From: Gammaproteobacteria bacterium
GTDB taxonomy: Bacteria; Pseudomonadota; Gammaproteobacteria; Enterobacterales; Kangiellaceae
DNA length: 49,426 nt
Direction of reading: 5' to 3'
Assembly: GCA_013373545.1 (NCBI GenBank)
Contig: JABXHQ010000065.1
Span: 1-49,426, forward strand
The notes beneath the pieces were generated by a model. It had not been told where the DNA came from. It searched no databases and saw only the letters and a program-made list of their open reading frames with translations. This document shows positions 11,202 to 19,267 of the stretch, in pieces (positions within the stretch are counted from its first letter, which is position 1; every line of letters begins with the position of its first letter). The position numbers and the translations under genes are program-made.

Positions 11202-11489
11202 ATTGGAAAGTTTTATTGTTTGCTGATGCTCATTTTCTTTTAGCGAATTTTTCTTATTCTATACAACAGCGTTTGGGAATTATTAAAATTTTGGGAGTTT
11301 GCAAATTTAGTGAGTTCTTAAATTTTAGGGCTCTGCACCAGATAGCTAGACCGTTTAAACATTTTCCTAACCGGCAGTATCAGTTATTGCTACTTAATCA
11401 CTCAGTCTTGAGTGGTCAGCCAAAAGACCTTATTTTCATCTTCAAATACTGATCCACAAATGAATATCGCTATTAAATAAGGACTGTTA
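11202..11489. other. Intergenic stretch without a convincing gene
   Basis: AT-rich sequence between the tRNA terminator and the lipoprotein gene. An open frame from 11123 to 11452 runs through the tRNA and terminator and reads like noise. No clear promoter, repeat or RNA structure is seen here. Confidence 0.6.
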
Positions 11490-12209
11490 ATGAAACGTTT
11501 GGTATATCTGCTCGGGTTGTGTTGTTTGCTAAATTTAACGGGCTGTACGATGACTTATCGATCATCGATTGATGAGAGTACAGCTGTTGAAGAAGCCGAG
11601 GCTTTTCGAGGCGCTTGGCTAGAGAAAAATGAACAGGCCGTAACTAACGAAATTGTCGCGCACATTAAATCCCATTATCCGCATATGGCTGACGACTTTC
11701 CCTATGTGCAAGTAGGCAATATCACTTTGAATAATGACGATGAGGCTAATGAAGCCATCGCGAGTCAGCTGTCATTAATTCTGCAGCAAGTGACTAAGCA
11801 GCTATACCCACAAAAAGGCGAGCGAGATACCTGGTATGTCGATGCCCATATTGAATATTGGGCGCCTGCGCAATCATCGTCGTCAAATTTAGCCAAGATC
11901 GCTGCCGTTCCTTATATGGTGTTTTGTTGGAAGTCTGTATTGGCGGTTTGCCCGGTAATATCGGGCGACTACCTTGCTACAATCAATGCTAAGGTAACAG
12001 TAAATGAAGTAACTCAATTCTCGATAGTGGCAAAAGGGGCGGCAAATATGTTGGCGACTTCTCCTCTGGTAGCGGATAACCCTAATTATCGAGAACCGGT
12101 AAAGTCGAAGGCGTTAGCAGCTGCACTGGCCGACCTTGCGCAGCAGATAGTGGCAGCTGTATCAAGACCAAACAATAGTGAGGTCACGGGGGATGGCAGC
12201 AACAATTAG
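11490..12209 (+). CDS. Predicted lipoprotein of unknown function
   Basis: The 239 residues begin with a classic lipoprotein signal MKRLVYLLGLCCLLNLTGC; the lipobox LTGC puts the lipidated Cys at residue 19. The residue after Cys is Thr, so sorting to the outer membrane is likely. The mature part is mixed alpha/beta, with a weakly hydrophobic stretch around LAKIAAVPYMVFCWKSVLAVCPVI carrying two further Cys, and a helical C-terminus. I do not recognise the family. AAGGA precedes the ATG. It may share a transcript with the channel gene 172 bases downstream. Confidence 0.8.
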   Translation: MKRLVYLLGLCCLLNLTGCTMTYRSSIDESTAVEEAEAFRGAWLEKNEQAVTNEIVAHIKSHYPHMADDFPYVQVGNITLNNDDEANEAIASQLSLILQQVTKQLYPQKGERDTWYVDAHIEYWAPAQSSSSNLAKIAAVPYMVFCWKSVLAVCPVISGDYLATINAKVTVNEVTQFSIVAKGAANMLATSPLVADNPNYREPVKSKALAAALADLAQQIVAAVSRPNNSEVTGDGSNN

Positions 12210-12381
12210 TTGTCGGTATTTGACTCGCTAAAATCTATTATAACTGGCGCGAAGAGTAAATAAATTGATAAATAAGTGTTAAGGTAATAATGAACTAATT
12301 ATTGATCTGAAGCCGTCATGGCTGATGCAGAGTAAGTAAAATTTAGGTATCTTTAAACACAAAACACACGTAGGAAACCAG

Positions 12382-12819
12382 ATGGCGAATTTGTTTGCGA
12401 TTACGTTAATTAATACAGCGCTGATGGCTCTGACCGTACTAGTGCATTACGAATTTTTACGTTTGCTAACATTAGCCATTCCGAAACTGGCGATTGCTCA
12501 TCGTTATCGAATCGTAATTGGCGTATTTGGTGCTTTGATTGCGCATGTGATTGAAGTTTGGCTATTTGGTTTAGCCTATTATGGCTTAATTCAACTGGAT
12601 GGATTTGGTGAGCTTAGAGGTAATTTCGATGGCTCGGTTTTAGAGTGTGTTTACTTTTCCTTTACCAACTACACCACGCTGGGTTATGGCGATATTGAGC
12701 CGATTGGTCCAATACGCTTTTTAACCGGAATAGAGTCGTTAACCGGTTTAGTCATGATTACTTGGACCGCGAGCTTTTTGTTTTTTGAAATGCAGCGTCA
12801 CTGGAAAGTAAACAGTTAG
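12382..12819 (+). CDS. Two-pore-helix potassium-channel-like membrane protein
   Basis: A 145-residue integral membrane protein with hydrophobic segments at about 5-32, 43-70 and 108-137. Between the last two lies a pore loop with the filter motif TTLGYGD at 98-104, the signature of potassium channels of the ion_trans_2 (PF07885) type. No RCK domain, cyclic-nucleotide domain or voltage sensor is present, so this is a minimal channel that would need to form a tetramer. Gating is unknown. The next gene starts 13 bases after its stop, so the two are likely one operon. Confidence 0.8.
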   Translation: MANLFAITLINTALMALTVLVHYEFLRLLTLAIPKLAIAHRYRIVIGVFGALIAHVIEVWLFGLAYYGLIQLDGFGELRGNFDGSVLECVYFSFTNYTTLGYGDIEPIGPIRFLTGIESLTGLVMITWTASFLFFEMQRHWKVNS

Positions 12820-12832
12820 AGGAGTTTAGTGA

Positions 12833-13111
12833 ATGGGCAAGCGCAGTAAAGATAGTAAGCCGCACGCGCAATCTAAATCGACGATGGAGTGTGCCACCTG
12901 TGTTGAGTTACGAAGTGAATTTCAAGGACCCATCAAAACGATTACCCGCGAACAATCCGTGCAGCGTAAACTTGAGCAGTTGGTGAATAGTAAGCGGCTA
13001 ACTTTAGCCGCAAGAAAAGGACTGACTAATACATATATTTGTTCAACATGTAGCTCTAAATGGCAATGGAGTGGTCTGGATAATTGTGTTGCTGGCTGGC
13101 TGTCACAATAA
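12833..13111 (+). CDS. Small CxxC zinc-ribbon-like protein of unknown function
   Basis: A 92-residue protein with a Lys/Ser-rich start and two Cys pairs, CATC near residue 20 and CSTC near residue 70, spaced as in a split zinc ribbon. The core between them is charged and helical (EQSVQRKLEQLVNSKRL). The C-terminus WQWSGLDNCVAGWLSQ is Trp-rich. The ribosome binding site AGAGGAG lies well upstream of the ATG. I do not recognise the family. Its closeness to the channel gene suggests shared expression only. Confidence 0.65.
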   Translation: MGKRSKDSKPHAQSKSTMECATCVELRSEFQGPIKTITREQSVQRKLEQLVNSKRLTLAARKGLTNTYICSTCSSKWQWSGLDNCVAGWLSQ

Positions 13112-13165
13112 ACCTGGCCGAGTAATAAGTCGCTAATATTCACTGCGAAAACTCAAAAATTAATA

Positions 13166-13195
13166 TTGACAAGAATCTTGATTCCAGTTTAGATT
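13166..13195 (+). promoter_or_regulatory. Sigma-70-like promoter
   Basis: A perfect -35 box TTGACA at 13166-13171 and TAGATT at 13190-13195 with an 18-base spacer. Transcription would begin near 13203 and give a leader of over 300 bases before the TonB receptor, with the small ORF at 13271 near its front. Confidence 0.6.
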
Positions 13196-13270
13196 ATCAT
13201 ACAATCAAAAAATATCTGCGGTTTTGGAGTCATCCAAGCGTAGTTTTCATCATTAAATGAGGAGGGCGAA

Positions 13271-13345
13271 ATGTTAAAAAAAGCTTATAACGCAAGCGTT
13301 TTTCGCTCATCTGAATTTTACCTTTCTGAGTGGTTCGACGAATAG
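13271..13345 (+). CDS. Possible 24-residue leader peptide or small protein
   Basis: The ATG follows AGGAGGG with five to six bases spacing, the best ribosome binding site in this part of the window. The frame encodes MLKKAYNASVFRSSEFYLSE plus four residues and ends at TAG. It lies between the promoter at 13166 and the TonB receptor. It has no run of a single amino acid, so classical attenuation is not evident. It could control the long leader by translation, or be a small protein. The strong start site is seen; the role is inference. Confidence 0.35.
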   Translation: MLKKAYNASVFRSSEFYLSEWFDE

Positions 13346-13517
13346 TCACCCCGGTTTTATTCCTGACCAAAGCAATAGTAACGATTTTATTTTTCTGCCG
13401 ATCATAGGTTTTCTGTGCGGTTAGTCGTGTCTTCGTTGCTACTTGTTTTGTCAATGTTATCGCTCTGTTTTACAGACATTTTAAAATGACAAGAATAAAA
13501 TCATAGGTGACAGAACA

Positions 13518-16427
13518 ATGAACAATAATGATAGCCAGCGTTGGAAATTATCGCTGATAGCCGTAAGTATCGGTTTTAGTTTATCTGCAAACTTGATGGC
13601 TGCAGATGAAGAGGCGTCCAAAACCGAAAATAAAGTTACTGTAACGGGTACCCAAATTAAGGGCGTTGATCTTGCCGATGCTCAGCCACTTATTACCATT
13701 ACCGCGGATGATATAAAAAATACTAATGCGACATCGATAGCGGATCTGTTAAAAGATTTAGGCGTATTCCGCGGCGGAGAAGGATCGTTTAATACCAGTA
13801 CATCGGGAGCATTATCAACCTCGACACCTGCGGGAATGGCCGCTGCAACATTACGTGGCCTCGGTGCCTCATCAACTTTAACGCTAATTAATGGTCGACG
13901 TATAGCGGCGAGTTCGTTTGCTGCAGGTAATGTTAATTTTGTCGACGTTAATGCAATTCCGATTTCAGCCATCGATCGTATTGAAGTGTTATCCACTGGT
14001 GCGTCCGCTATTTACGGCGCCGATGCAGTGGCCGGCGTTGTTAATTATATATTAAAGAAAGACTATAGCGGTGCAGAGTTGGCGCTAAACTATGGGAATT
14101 CAACCGCCAGCAGTGATGAAAGCAAAAGCAGTGTCAGTTTTACTTATGGTGACACAACGCGTGACTCTAATATTTTAATTACACTCGATTATTTTGACCG
14201 TGACGGATTTTCTTATGCCGATCGTGAACAAACCGCTAGTACATTTTATCCGATTTTTTCCGGTGGTTTGTACCCTAATGCATATTGGCGAGATACTACC
14301 AGCGGTTTTGGCGAAGTTGATCCAGCTTGTCCTGACGAGCAAGTCTTTTTCGATCCGGTATACGGTGACGCTTCCTGTGCATTTGATCCGAATCCATATT
14401 TGCTGGTGTCAGCACCGGTAGAAACCTTGTCCGCTTCGATCGCTTATCGTATAGATATAAGTGATGATGTTACGTTTTTTAGTCACCTTTTAGTGTCGCA
14501 AAAAGAATCGGAAGCACAGTCATCACCAAATCGATTTCGTGGTTTGAACGACAGCGCAAACTCAGCTTTTGTTTCCACTATTAATCCCGGATTTTTAGCC
14601 ACCGAACAGAGCTTTCAAGATTTAATTGACCAAAGCAATGGTGACTTTAGAATTCAAGGCCGTTTTTTGGCACCGCGAAGAATTGGTATTAGCACCGATA
14701 CTTTGCATTGGGTTGCTGGCTTTGAAGGTTTCTATAATGAGTGGGATTGGGAAGCTGCTATCTCTTACTCGAAAAACGAGTCGACGCAGCAAGCGTTAGA
14801 AGGGATCTATAATCGCTTCACCTTTAATGCAGCCTTAATGGGAGAGTTATGTGCAGATGGCTCTACAAGTTGTACGGCGGGTGTCGATGGGCTTTGGTTT
14901 AATCCATTTGGCGGCCAAAGTGGAAATGAGCAAACGCTTGCGTTAATCGAAGAAGCTGTGACGCGGACCGGAGAGTCAAACGTACTTGGAATTGATGTAA
15001 AGTTTTCTGGCTCACTGGGTACCTTTAATGGCTTACCCGTTGCAATGGCTTCCGGCGTTGAGTTTCGCCAAGAAGAAATTTCCGATCGTCCAAGTGAGCT
15101 GGCGGTCGCGAATGAAAGCAATGATTATATTCCCGCGGTATTAGGATTCGGCTCAAGTCGAGTTGATGCTAAGCGTGATCAATATGCGCTGTTCAGTGAG
15201 GTCCTATTGCCATTATCCGAGCGCGTTCAATTACAGGTTGCCGGTCGCTATGATCATTATGATAATTTCGGTGGCGACTTTAATCCAAAAGTGGGCTTTA
15301 AATGGCAGCCGTCAGATCAACTCGTAATACGTGGTTCGTGGGCGAGTTCGTTTCGCGCACCGTCGCTGTCGCAATCCGGTGTCGAGCTTAGAACCACTTC
15401 ATTCAGCGCTGATTGTATTGCTGAGATTAGTGAGTTTTGTGCTGGCCAAGCCAGTGTTGGTGGTTTTTCTCTTGAGTACGGCAATCCGGAGTTAATGCCA
15501 GAAACTTCGAAGTCAATAAGTTACGGATTTGTTTGGAGTTTGTCTGACGATATTACGCTAACCGCCGATGCCTGGCAGTTTCAACACGAAAATATCATTG
15601 ATGTCGACTTTGAAGGAGCCATCGTACGAGCTTTAAATGATCCGCAAAACCATGCTTTTTGCGGCCGTGTTCCTGCAGGTGAAATAGGTATTGTCATCGA
15701 CTCTGAGTGGTGCGGTTTTTACGGCGTAGCGGAAGGTGAAAATTTATCCCAACAAGTATTGAATGATTCGATTGCCGATGCACAAATTTTTGGTAACGGT
15801 GATGCGCTAGGAACGAATTCAACATTTCAGTTAAGCAATGTTGGTGAGCAAACCGTTTCTGGTTTTGACCTAACTTATACTCAAGTGATTCGCAGTGAAT
15901 CAGCAGGTCGATTCACGCTCTTGTTTGATTCCACTTATTTAAGTGAATTTGATCGCAATCGCTCTAGTTTAGCTACAACTGAAAATCTGGCAGGTTCATT
16001 TCGATATCCGCGCATTATTGCGGCGCTAAAACTGAAATGGAGTTATGACAATTATTACGCTGCGATGGCGGCGAATTACACGCATCACTATTATGATGAA
16101 GTTTCATTGTTGGGTAAGCGCAATGCCGCTGGCCAGTCTTATGATTCGGGAGATGCCTATTCCGACCCGTTTGACGCGCTCGATTATATTGCCGAGAATG
16201 CAGGCGAGGGCGCTGTGCCAAATCGTAATCGTCTGGTGCCATCTTGGACCGTTATTAATACAAAGTTTGGTGTTGATATTTCTGATGATATAACCCTCTC
16301 TATTGGCATCGACAACCTATTCGACCGTGCTGCGCCGTTCGTTTATGGACGTTATCTAAATGCCGATATGCTAAACCATGATGTAATGGGAAGGTATTAT
16401 CGTTTGAGCTACATTCAACGTTTTTAA
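13518..16427 (+). CDS. TonB-dependent outer-membrane receptor
   Basis: The 969 residues start with a signal peptide (residues ~1-29, ending NLMAADEE). A TonB-box/plug region follows (VTVTGTQIKG, ITADDIKNTNATSIADLLKDLG, TLRGLGASSTLTLINGRRIAA, IDRIEVLSTGASAIYGADAVAGVVNYILKK). A long beta-barrel completes the chain and ends RYYRLSYIQRF with the terminal Phe typical of outer-membrane barrels. The plug sequence LNGRR-type plus GASAIYGADAVAGVVN is common among receptors for peptides and sugars in marine gammaproteobacteria. The downstream genes (transporter, isoaspartyl dipeptidase, cyanophycinase-like enzyme) suggest a peptide substrate, but a terminator separates them and the substrate is inferred. 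Confidence 0.93.
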   Translation: MNNNDSQRWKLSLIAVSIGFSLSANLMAADEEASKTENKVTVTGTQIKGVDLADAQPLITITADDIKNTNATSIADLLKDLGVFRGGEGSFNTSTSGALSTSTPAGMAAATLRGLGASSTLTLINGRRIAASSFAAGNVNFVDVNAIPISAIDRIEVLSTGASAIYGADAVAGVVNYILKKDYSGAELALNYGNSTASSDESKSSVSFTYGDTTRDSNILITLDYFDRDGFSYADREQTASTFYPIFSGGLYPNAYWRDTTSGFGEVDPACPDEQVFFDPVYGDASCAFDPNPYLLVSAPVETLSASIAYRIDISDDVTFFSHLLVSQKESEAQSSPNRFRGLNDSANSAFVSTINPGFLATEQSFQDLIDQSNGDFRIQGRFLAPRRIGISTDTLHWVAGFEGFYNEWDWEAAISYSKNESTQQALEGIYNRFTFNAALMGELCADGSTSCTAGVDGLWFNPFGGQSGNEQTLALIEEAVTRTGESNVLGIDVKFSGSLGTFNGLPVAMASGVEFRQEEISDRPSELAVANESNDYIPAVLGFGSSRVDAKRDQYALFSEVLLPLSERVQLQVAGRYDHYDNFGGDFNPKVGFKWQPSDQLVIRGSWASSFRAPSLSQSGVELRTTSFSADCIAEISEFCAGQASVGGFSLEYGNPELMPETSKSISYGFVWSLSDDITLTADAWQFQHENIIDVDFEGAIVRALNDPQNHAFCGRVPAGEIGIVIDSEWCGFYGVAEGENLSQQVLNDSIADAQIFGNGDALGTNSTFQLSNVGEQTVSGFDLTYTQVIRSESAGRFTLLFDSTYLSEFDRNRSSLATTENLAGSFRYPRIIAALKLKWSYDNYYAAMAANYTHHYYDEVSLLGKRNAAGQSYDSGDAYSDPFDALDYIAENAGEGAVPNRNRLVPSWTVINTKFGVDISDDITLSIGIDNLFDRAAPFVYGRYLNADMLNHDVMGRYYRLSYIQRF

Positions 16428-16503
16428 AATGATAAGCTGTCGGTGAATCTGGTATTGGCCGGCAGCATAACAAGGCTTCGGAAAAATCTGTTTGCCCTGC
16501 CTT

Positions 16504-16528
16504 TGCGGCGCTTGTGCCGCATTTTTTT
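16504..16528 (+). terminator. Intrinsic terminator after the TonB receptor
   Basis: TGCGGC (16504-16509) and GCCGCA (16516-16521) form a 6-bp stem with a GCTTGT loop, followed by seven T. Confidence 0.85.
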
Positions 16529-16579
16529 ATTTCGAATTCGTTAATTAATTGATTCAATTTTAAGAGTGAACAAATCGCT

Positions 16580-18082
16580 ATGAGTAATGCAACCGAAAGC
16601 TCGAAGTCAGCCGCTGCGAAAGTGCCCGATACCTTAATACTGATTTTAGGTATTGTGTTTGTGGCGTGGTGTTTAACCTTTTTTATCGCTCCCGGTTCAT
16701 TCACCACCGAAACCATAGCCTACCAGCACGGCGATGAAGTGATCGAAAAGACCATCCTCAAAGCCGGTAGTTACCAAGCGCTTAGCGAAACTCAACCGGC
16801 CCCTATTTTTGCCAAAGATGATGATGCCAGTCTACTCGCATTTGCCTTTAATGGGATGACGTCGGGCGATAAATATGGTGCCGCTATTGGCGTCATGATG
16901 TTTATCCTTATTGTGGGGGGCGCGTTTGGGATTATTATGGAGACTCAAGCGATTGACAAAGCCTTGTTGCGTTTGTTGGTCTTGATCAAAGGTCGTGATA
17001 GCTTGCTAATTCCATTGTTATGCTTTGTATTCTCTCTAGGTGGTGCCGTTTTCGGAATGGGAGAAGAGGCCATTGTTTTTGCGTTGATTATTGCGCCAAT
17101 TTTAGTTTCGCTCGGATACGATGGCATAACGGCCGTGCTGTGTACCTATGTGGCAACTCAAATCGGGTTTGCAACATCTTGGATGAATCCTTTTAATGTG
17201 GCTATCGCACAAGGTCTGGCGGGCGTACCGATGCTTTCCGGTGCCGGCTTTCGAGTGGTCATGTGGGTAGTGTTTACCTGCTTTTTGATGCTGTATTGTT
17301 GGCGCTATGCGCTCAGTATTAAAGCGGATCCGAAGCGTTCGAAAAGTTTTCAGTCTGATGATTATTTTCGCGAGCATCACGATTTAACGCAACTGCCAAA
17401 GGCACCTTTAAATTATGGTGAACGACTGGTGTTATTAACGCTCACTGCTGGAATGATTTGGGTAATTTGGGGCGTAGTCGCCCATGGGTATTATATACCC
17501 GAAATTGCGACACAGTTTTTCGTTATGGGCGTTATCGCTGGCGCCATTGCAGTGATCTTTAAGGTCAATCAATTTACCATGAATCGAGCCGCACAAGCGT
17601 TTCGCAAAGGTGCTAGTGATTTGTTACCGGCGGCCTTAGTGGTTGGATTTGCCCAAGGAATTTTAGCCGTATTGGGCGGCACTGATCCCAGTAACCCTTC
17701 AGTGCTCAATTCTATTTTAAACGCAACTTCGCAAGTTTTTGCTGAGTTCTCCGAAACTGCCTCCGCGCTGGGAATGTTTTGGTTTCAATCCATCTTTAAT
17801 TTTTTCGTCACATCAGGATCGGGTCAAGCCGCACTTACCATGCCGCTTATGGCACCGATTGCGGACTTGGTCGGTGTATCGCGGCAAGTCGCTGTGTTGG
17901 CCTTTCAACTCGGTGATGGTTTAACCAATATTATCGTGCCAACTTCAGCATCACTTATGGGCACACTCGGCGTTACTCGAGTTGCTTGGGCGAATTGGGC
18001 CAGCTTTGTGGTGAAATTTTTACTACTTAACTTTGTCTTGGCAATGGCGTTTATTGTCACAGCTGTCGCGATAAGTTATTAG
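16580..18082 (+). CDS. YfcC-family membrane transporter (C4-dicarboxylate/amino-acid carrier type)
   Basis: A 500-residue polytopic inner-membrane protein with about 11-12 hydrophobic segments. Family marks are GGAFGIIMETQAIDKALLRL, the loop GAVFGMGEEAIVF, LGYDGITAVLCTYVATQIGF and FVTSGSGQAALTMPLMAPIADLVG, as in YfcC/DcuC-like carriers (PF03606). Known relatives move dicarboxylates or basic amino acids. In this operon, 12 bases before an isoaspartyl dipeptidase, import of peptide-derived aspartate or arginine, or of a dipeptide, is a reasonable inference. The ribosome binding site is weak (AAGAGTG, far upstream). Confidence 0.85.
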   Translation: MSNATESSKSAAAKVPDTLILILGIVFVAWCLTFFIAPGSFTTETIAYQHGDEVIEKTILKAGSYQALSETQPAPIFAKDDDASLLAFAFNGMTSGDKYGAAIGVMMFILIVGGAFGIIMETQAIDKALLRLLVLIKGRDSLLIPLLCFVFSLGGAVFGMGEEAIVFALIIAPILVSLGYDGITAVLCTYVATQIGFATSWMNPFNVAIAQGLAGVPMLSGAGFRVVMWVVFTCFLMLYCWRYALSIKADPKRSKSFQSDDYFREHHDLTQLPKAPLNYGERLVLLTLTAGMIWVIWGVVAHGYYIPEIATQFFVMGVIAGAIAVIFKVNQFTMNRAAQAFRKGASDLLPAALVVGFAQGILAVLGGTDPSNPSVLNSILNATSQVFAEFSETASALGMFWFQSIFNFFVTSGSGQAALTMPLMAPIADLVGVSRQVAVLAFQLGDGLTNIIVPTSASLMGTLGVTRVAWANWASFVVKFLLLNFVLAMAFIVTAVAISY

Positions 18083-18094
18083 TGGGAGCTTAAC

Positions 18095-19267
18095 GTGATT
18101 ACCGTGATTAAAAATGCTCAGGTGATGAGTCCTAAGTTTCTCGGCAATAAAGACGTCTTATTGATTGATTCAACTATTGCCGCTATTGAAGACAATATAG
18201 TTATTCAAAGCGATGCGGTGGCTATTGAGGTGATCGAGGCAACCGGAAAAATTCTGGTTCCTGGGTTTATCGATTCGTTAGTGCACGTAACTGGCGGTGG
18301 CGGCGAAGGCGGATTTACCACTCGAACGCCGGCACTGAATCTTAGCGATGCTACGACGGCCGGGATCACAACACTGGTGGCTGCGTTAGGTACCGACGCG
18401 GTGACGCGCTCGCTACCCGATGTGCTCGCAAAAGTGAAAGCGCTGAATGAGGAAGGCTTGACAGCCTATTGTTACACCGGTTCCTATCATATACCGGTTA
18501 CCACACTGACCGGTTCGGTAACGCAAGATATTATGCTGGTCAGCGAAATGATCGGCGTTGGTGAAGTGGCCATTGCTGATCACCGTTCGTCGCAACCGAC
18601 TGTCAACGAATTAGCTAAAGTTGCCGCCGAAGCTCGAGTTGGCGGAATGTTGTCCGGAAAGTCAGGCATCGTTAGTATTCACTGTGGCGATGGACCCTCG
18701 CAGTTGAAATTACTCGAACAAGTAGTGGCGCAAACGGATATTCCAATTACCCAGTTTTACCCAACGCATATCAACCGTAATCAATCCTTACTCGATGCCG
18801 GAGTGGGTTTTGCAAAAGCCGGTGGCTTTATTGATTTAACCACTTCGACTACGGCACATGCACTGGCACACGGTGAAATAAAGTGCGCACAGGCACTCAC
18901 TTATTTAATCAAACAGCAGGTCCCGCTAAGCAATATTACGTTCAGTTCTGATGGCCACGCGAGTTTACCGGACTTTGATCAACACGGTCGATTGCAACAA
19001 TTGCTAGTCGGCGAAGAGAAGTCGTTATTTGCTGAGGTGCGAGATGCAGTGCTTGAGCAAAACCTTGCCTTAGCTGATGCGCTTAGCGTGATCACCTGTA
19101 ATCCTGCAAGCGTGTTAGGTCTAAACCATAAAGGCCGCATTGAAGTCGGGTTTGATGCCGATGTAGTTCTGTTGTCCGGGCCGGAGTTGGAGATTGATTC
19201 CGTTTGGGCAAAAGGACAAAAAATGGTTGAAACCGGTAATGCGCTAATTAAAGGACGATTCGAATAA
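18095..19267 (+). CDS. iadA: Isoaspartyl dipeptidase, amidohydrolase family, altered metal motif
   Basis: The family cleaves beta-aspartyl dipeptides, such as beta-Asp-Arg released from cyanophycin. It has 390 residues, the usual length, from a GTG start with TGGGAG six bases upstream. Family marks are GGGGEGGFTTRTP at 67-79, GSYHIP (the substrate-side Tyr), DHRSSQP, the His of SIHCGDGP, THINRNQ and the catalytic Asp of SSDGHAS. Two sites differ from E. coli IadA as I recall it: the first His of the HxH metal motif is Leu62 (IDSLVHV, codon TTA at 18278), and the carboxylated-Lys region reads IGVGEVAIAD with Glu. It overlaps the next gene by one base (TAATG). Confidence 0.88.
   Translation: MITVIKNAQVMSPKFLGNKDVLLIDSTIAAIEDNIVIQSDAVAIEVIEATGKILVPGFIDSLVHVTGGGGEGGFTTRTPALNLSDATTAGITTLVAALGTDAVTRSLPDVLAKVKALNEEGLTAYCYTGSYHIPVTTLTGSVTQDIMLVSEMIGVGEVAIADHRSSQPTVNELAKVAAEARVGGMLSGKSGIVSIHCGDGPSQLKLLEQVVAQTDIPITQFYPTHINRNQSLLDAGVGFAKAGGFIDLTTSTTAHALAHGEIKCAQALTYLIKQQVPLSNITFSSDGHASLPDFDQHGRLQQLLVGEEKSLFAEVRDAVLEQNLALADALSVITCNPASVLGLNHKGRIEVGFDADVVLLSGPELEIDSVWAKGQKMVETGNALIKGRFE

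Larger units (their letters stand above)
13112..13517 (+). promoter_or_regulatory. 405-base leader region of the TonB receptor gene
   Basis: Contains the promoter at 13166-13195, a 24-codon ORF with a very strong ribosome binding site at 13271, and about 170 bases of AT-rich sequence before the receptor ATG. The 10-mer TGACAAGAAT occurs twice, at 13167-13176 (inside the promoter) and at 13487-13496. An antisense open frame at 13454-13230 has no protein-like features. Confidence 0.55.

Noticed and set aside
11123-11452. 109-residue open frame over the tRNA
   Set aside because: Its start lies inside tRNA-Pro and it reads through the terminator; it shows no protein-like features.
13230-13454. 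74-residue minus-strand frame in the TonB receptor leader
   Set aside because: It has no family features and its antisense position suggests chance.
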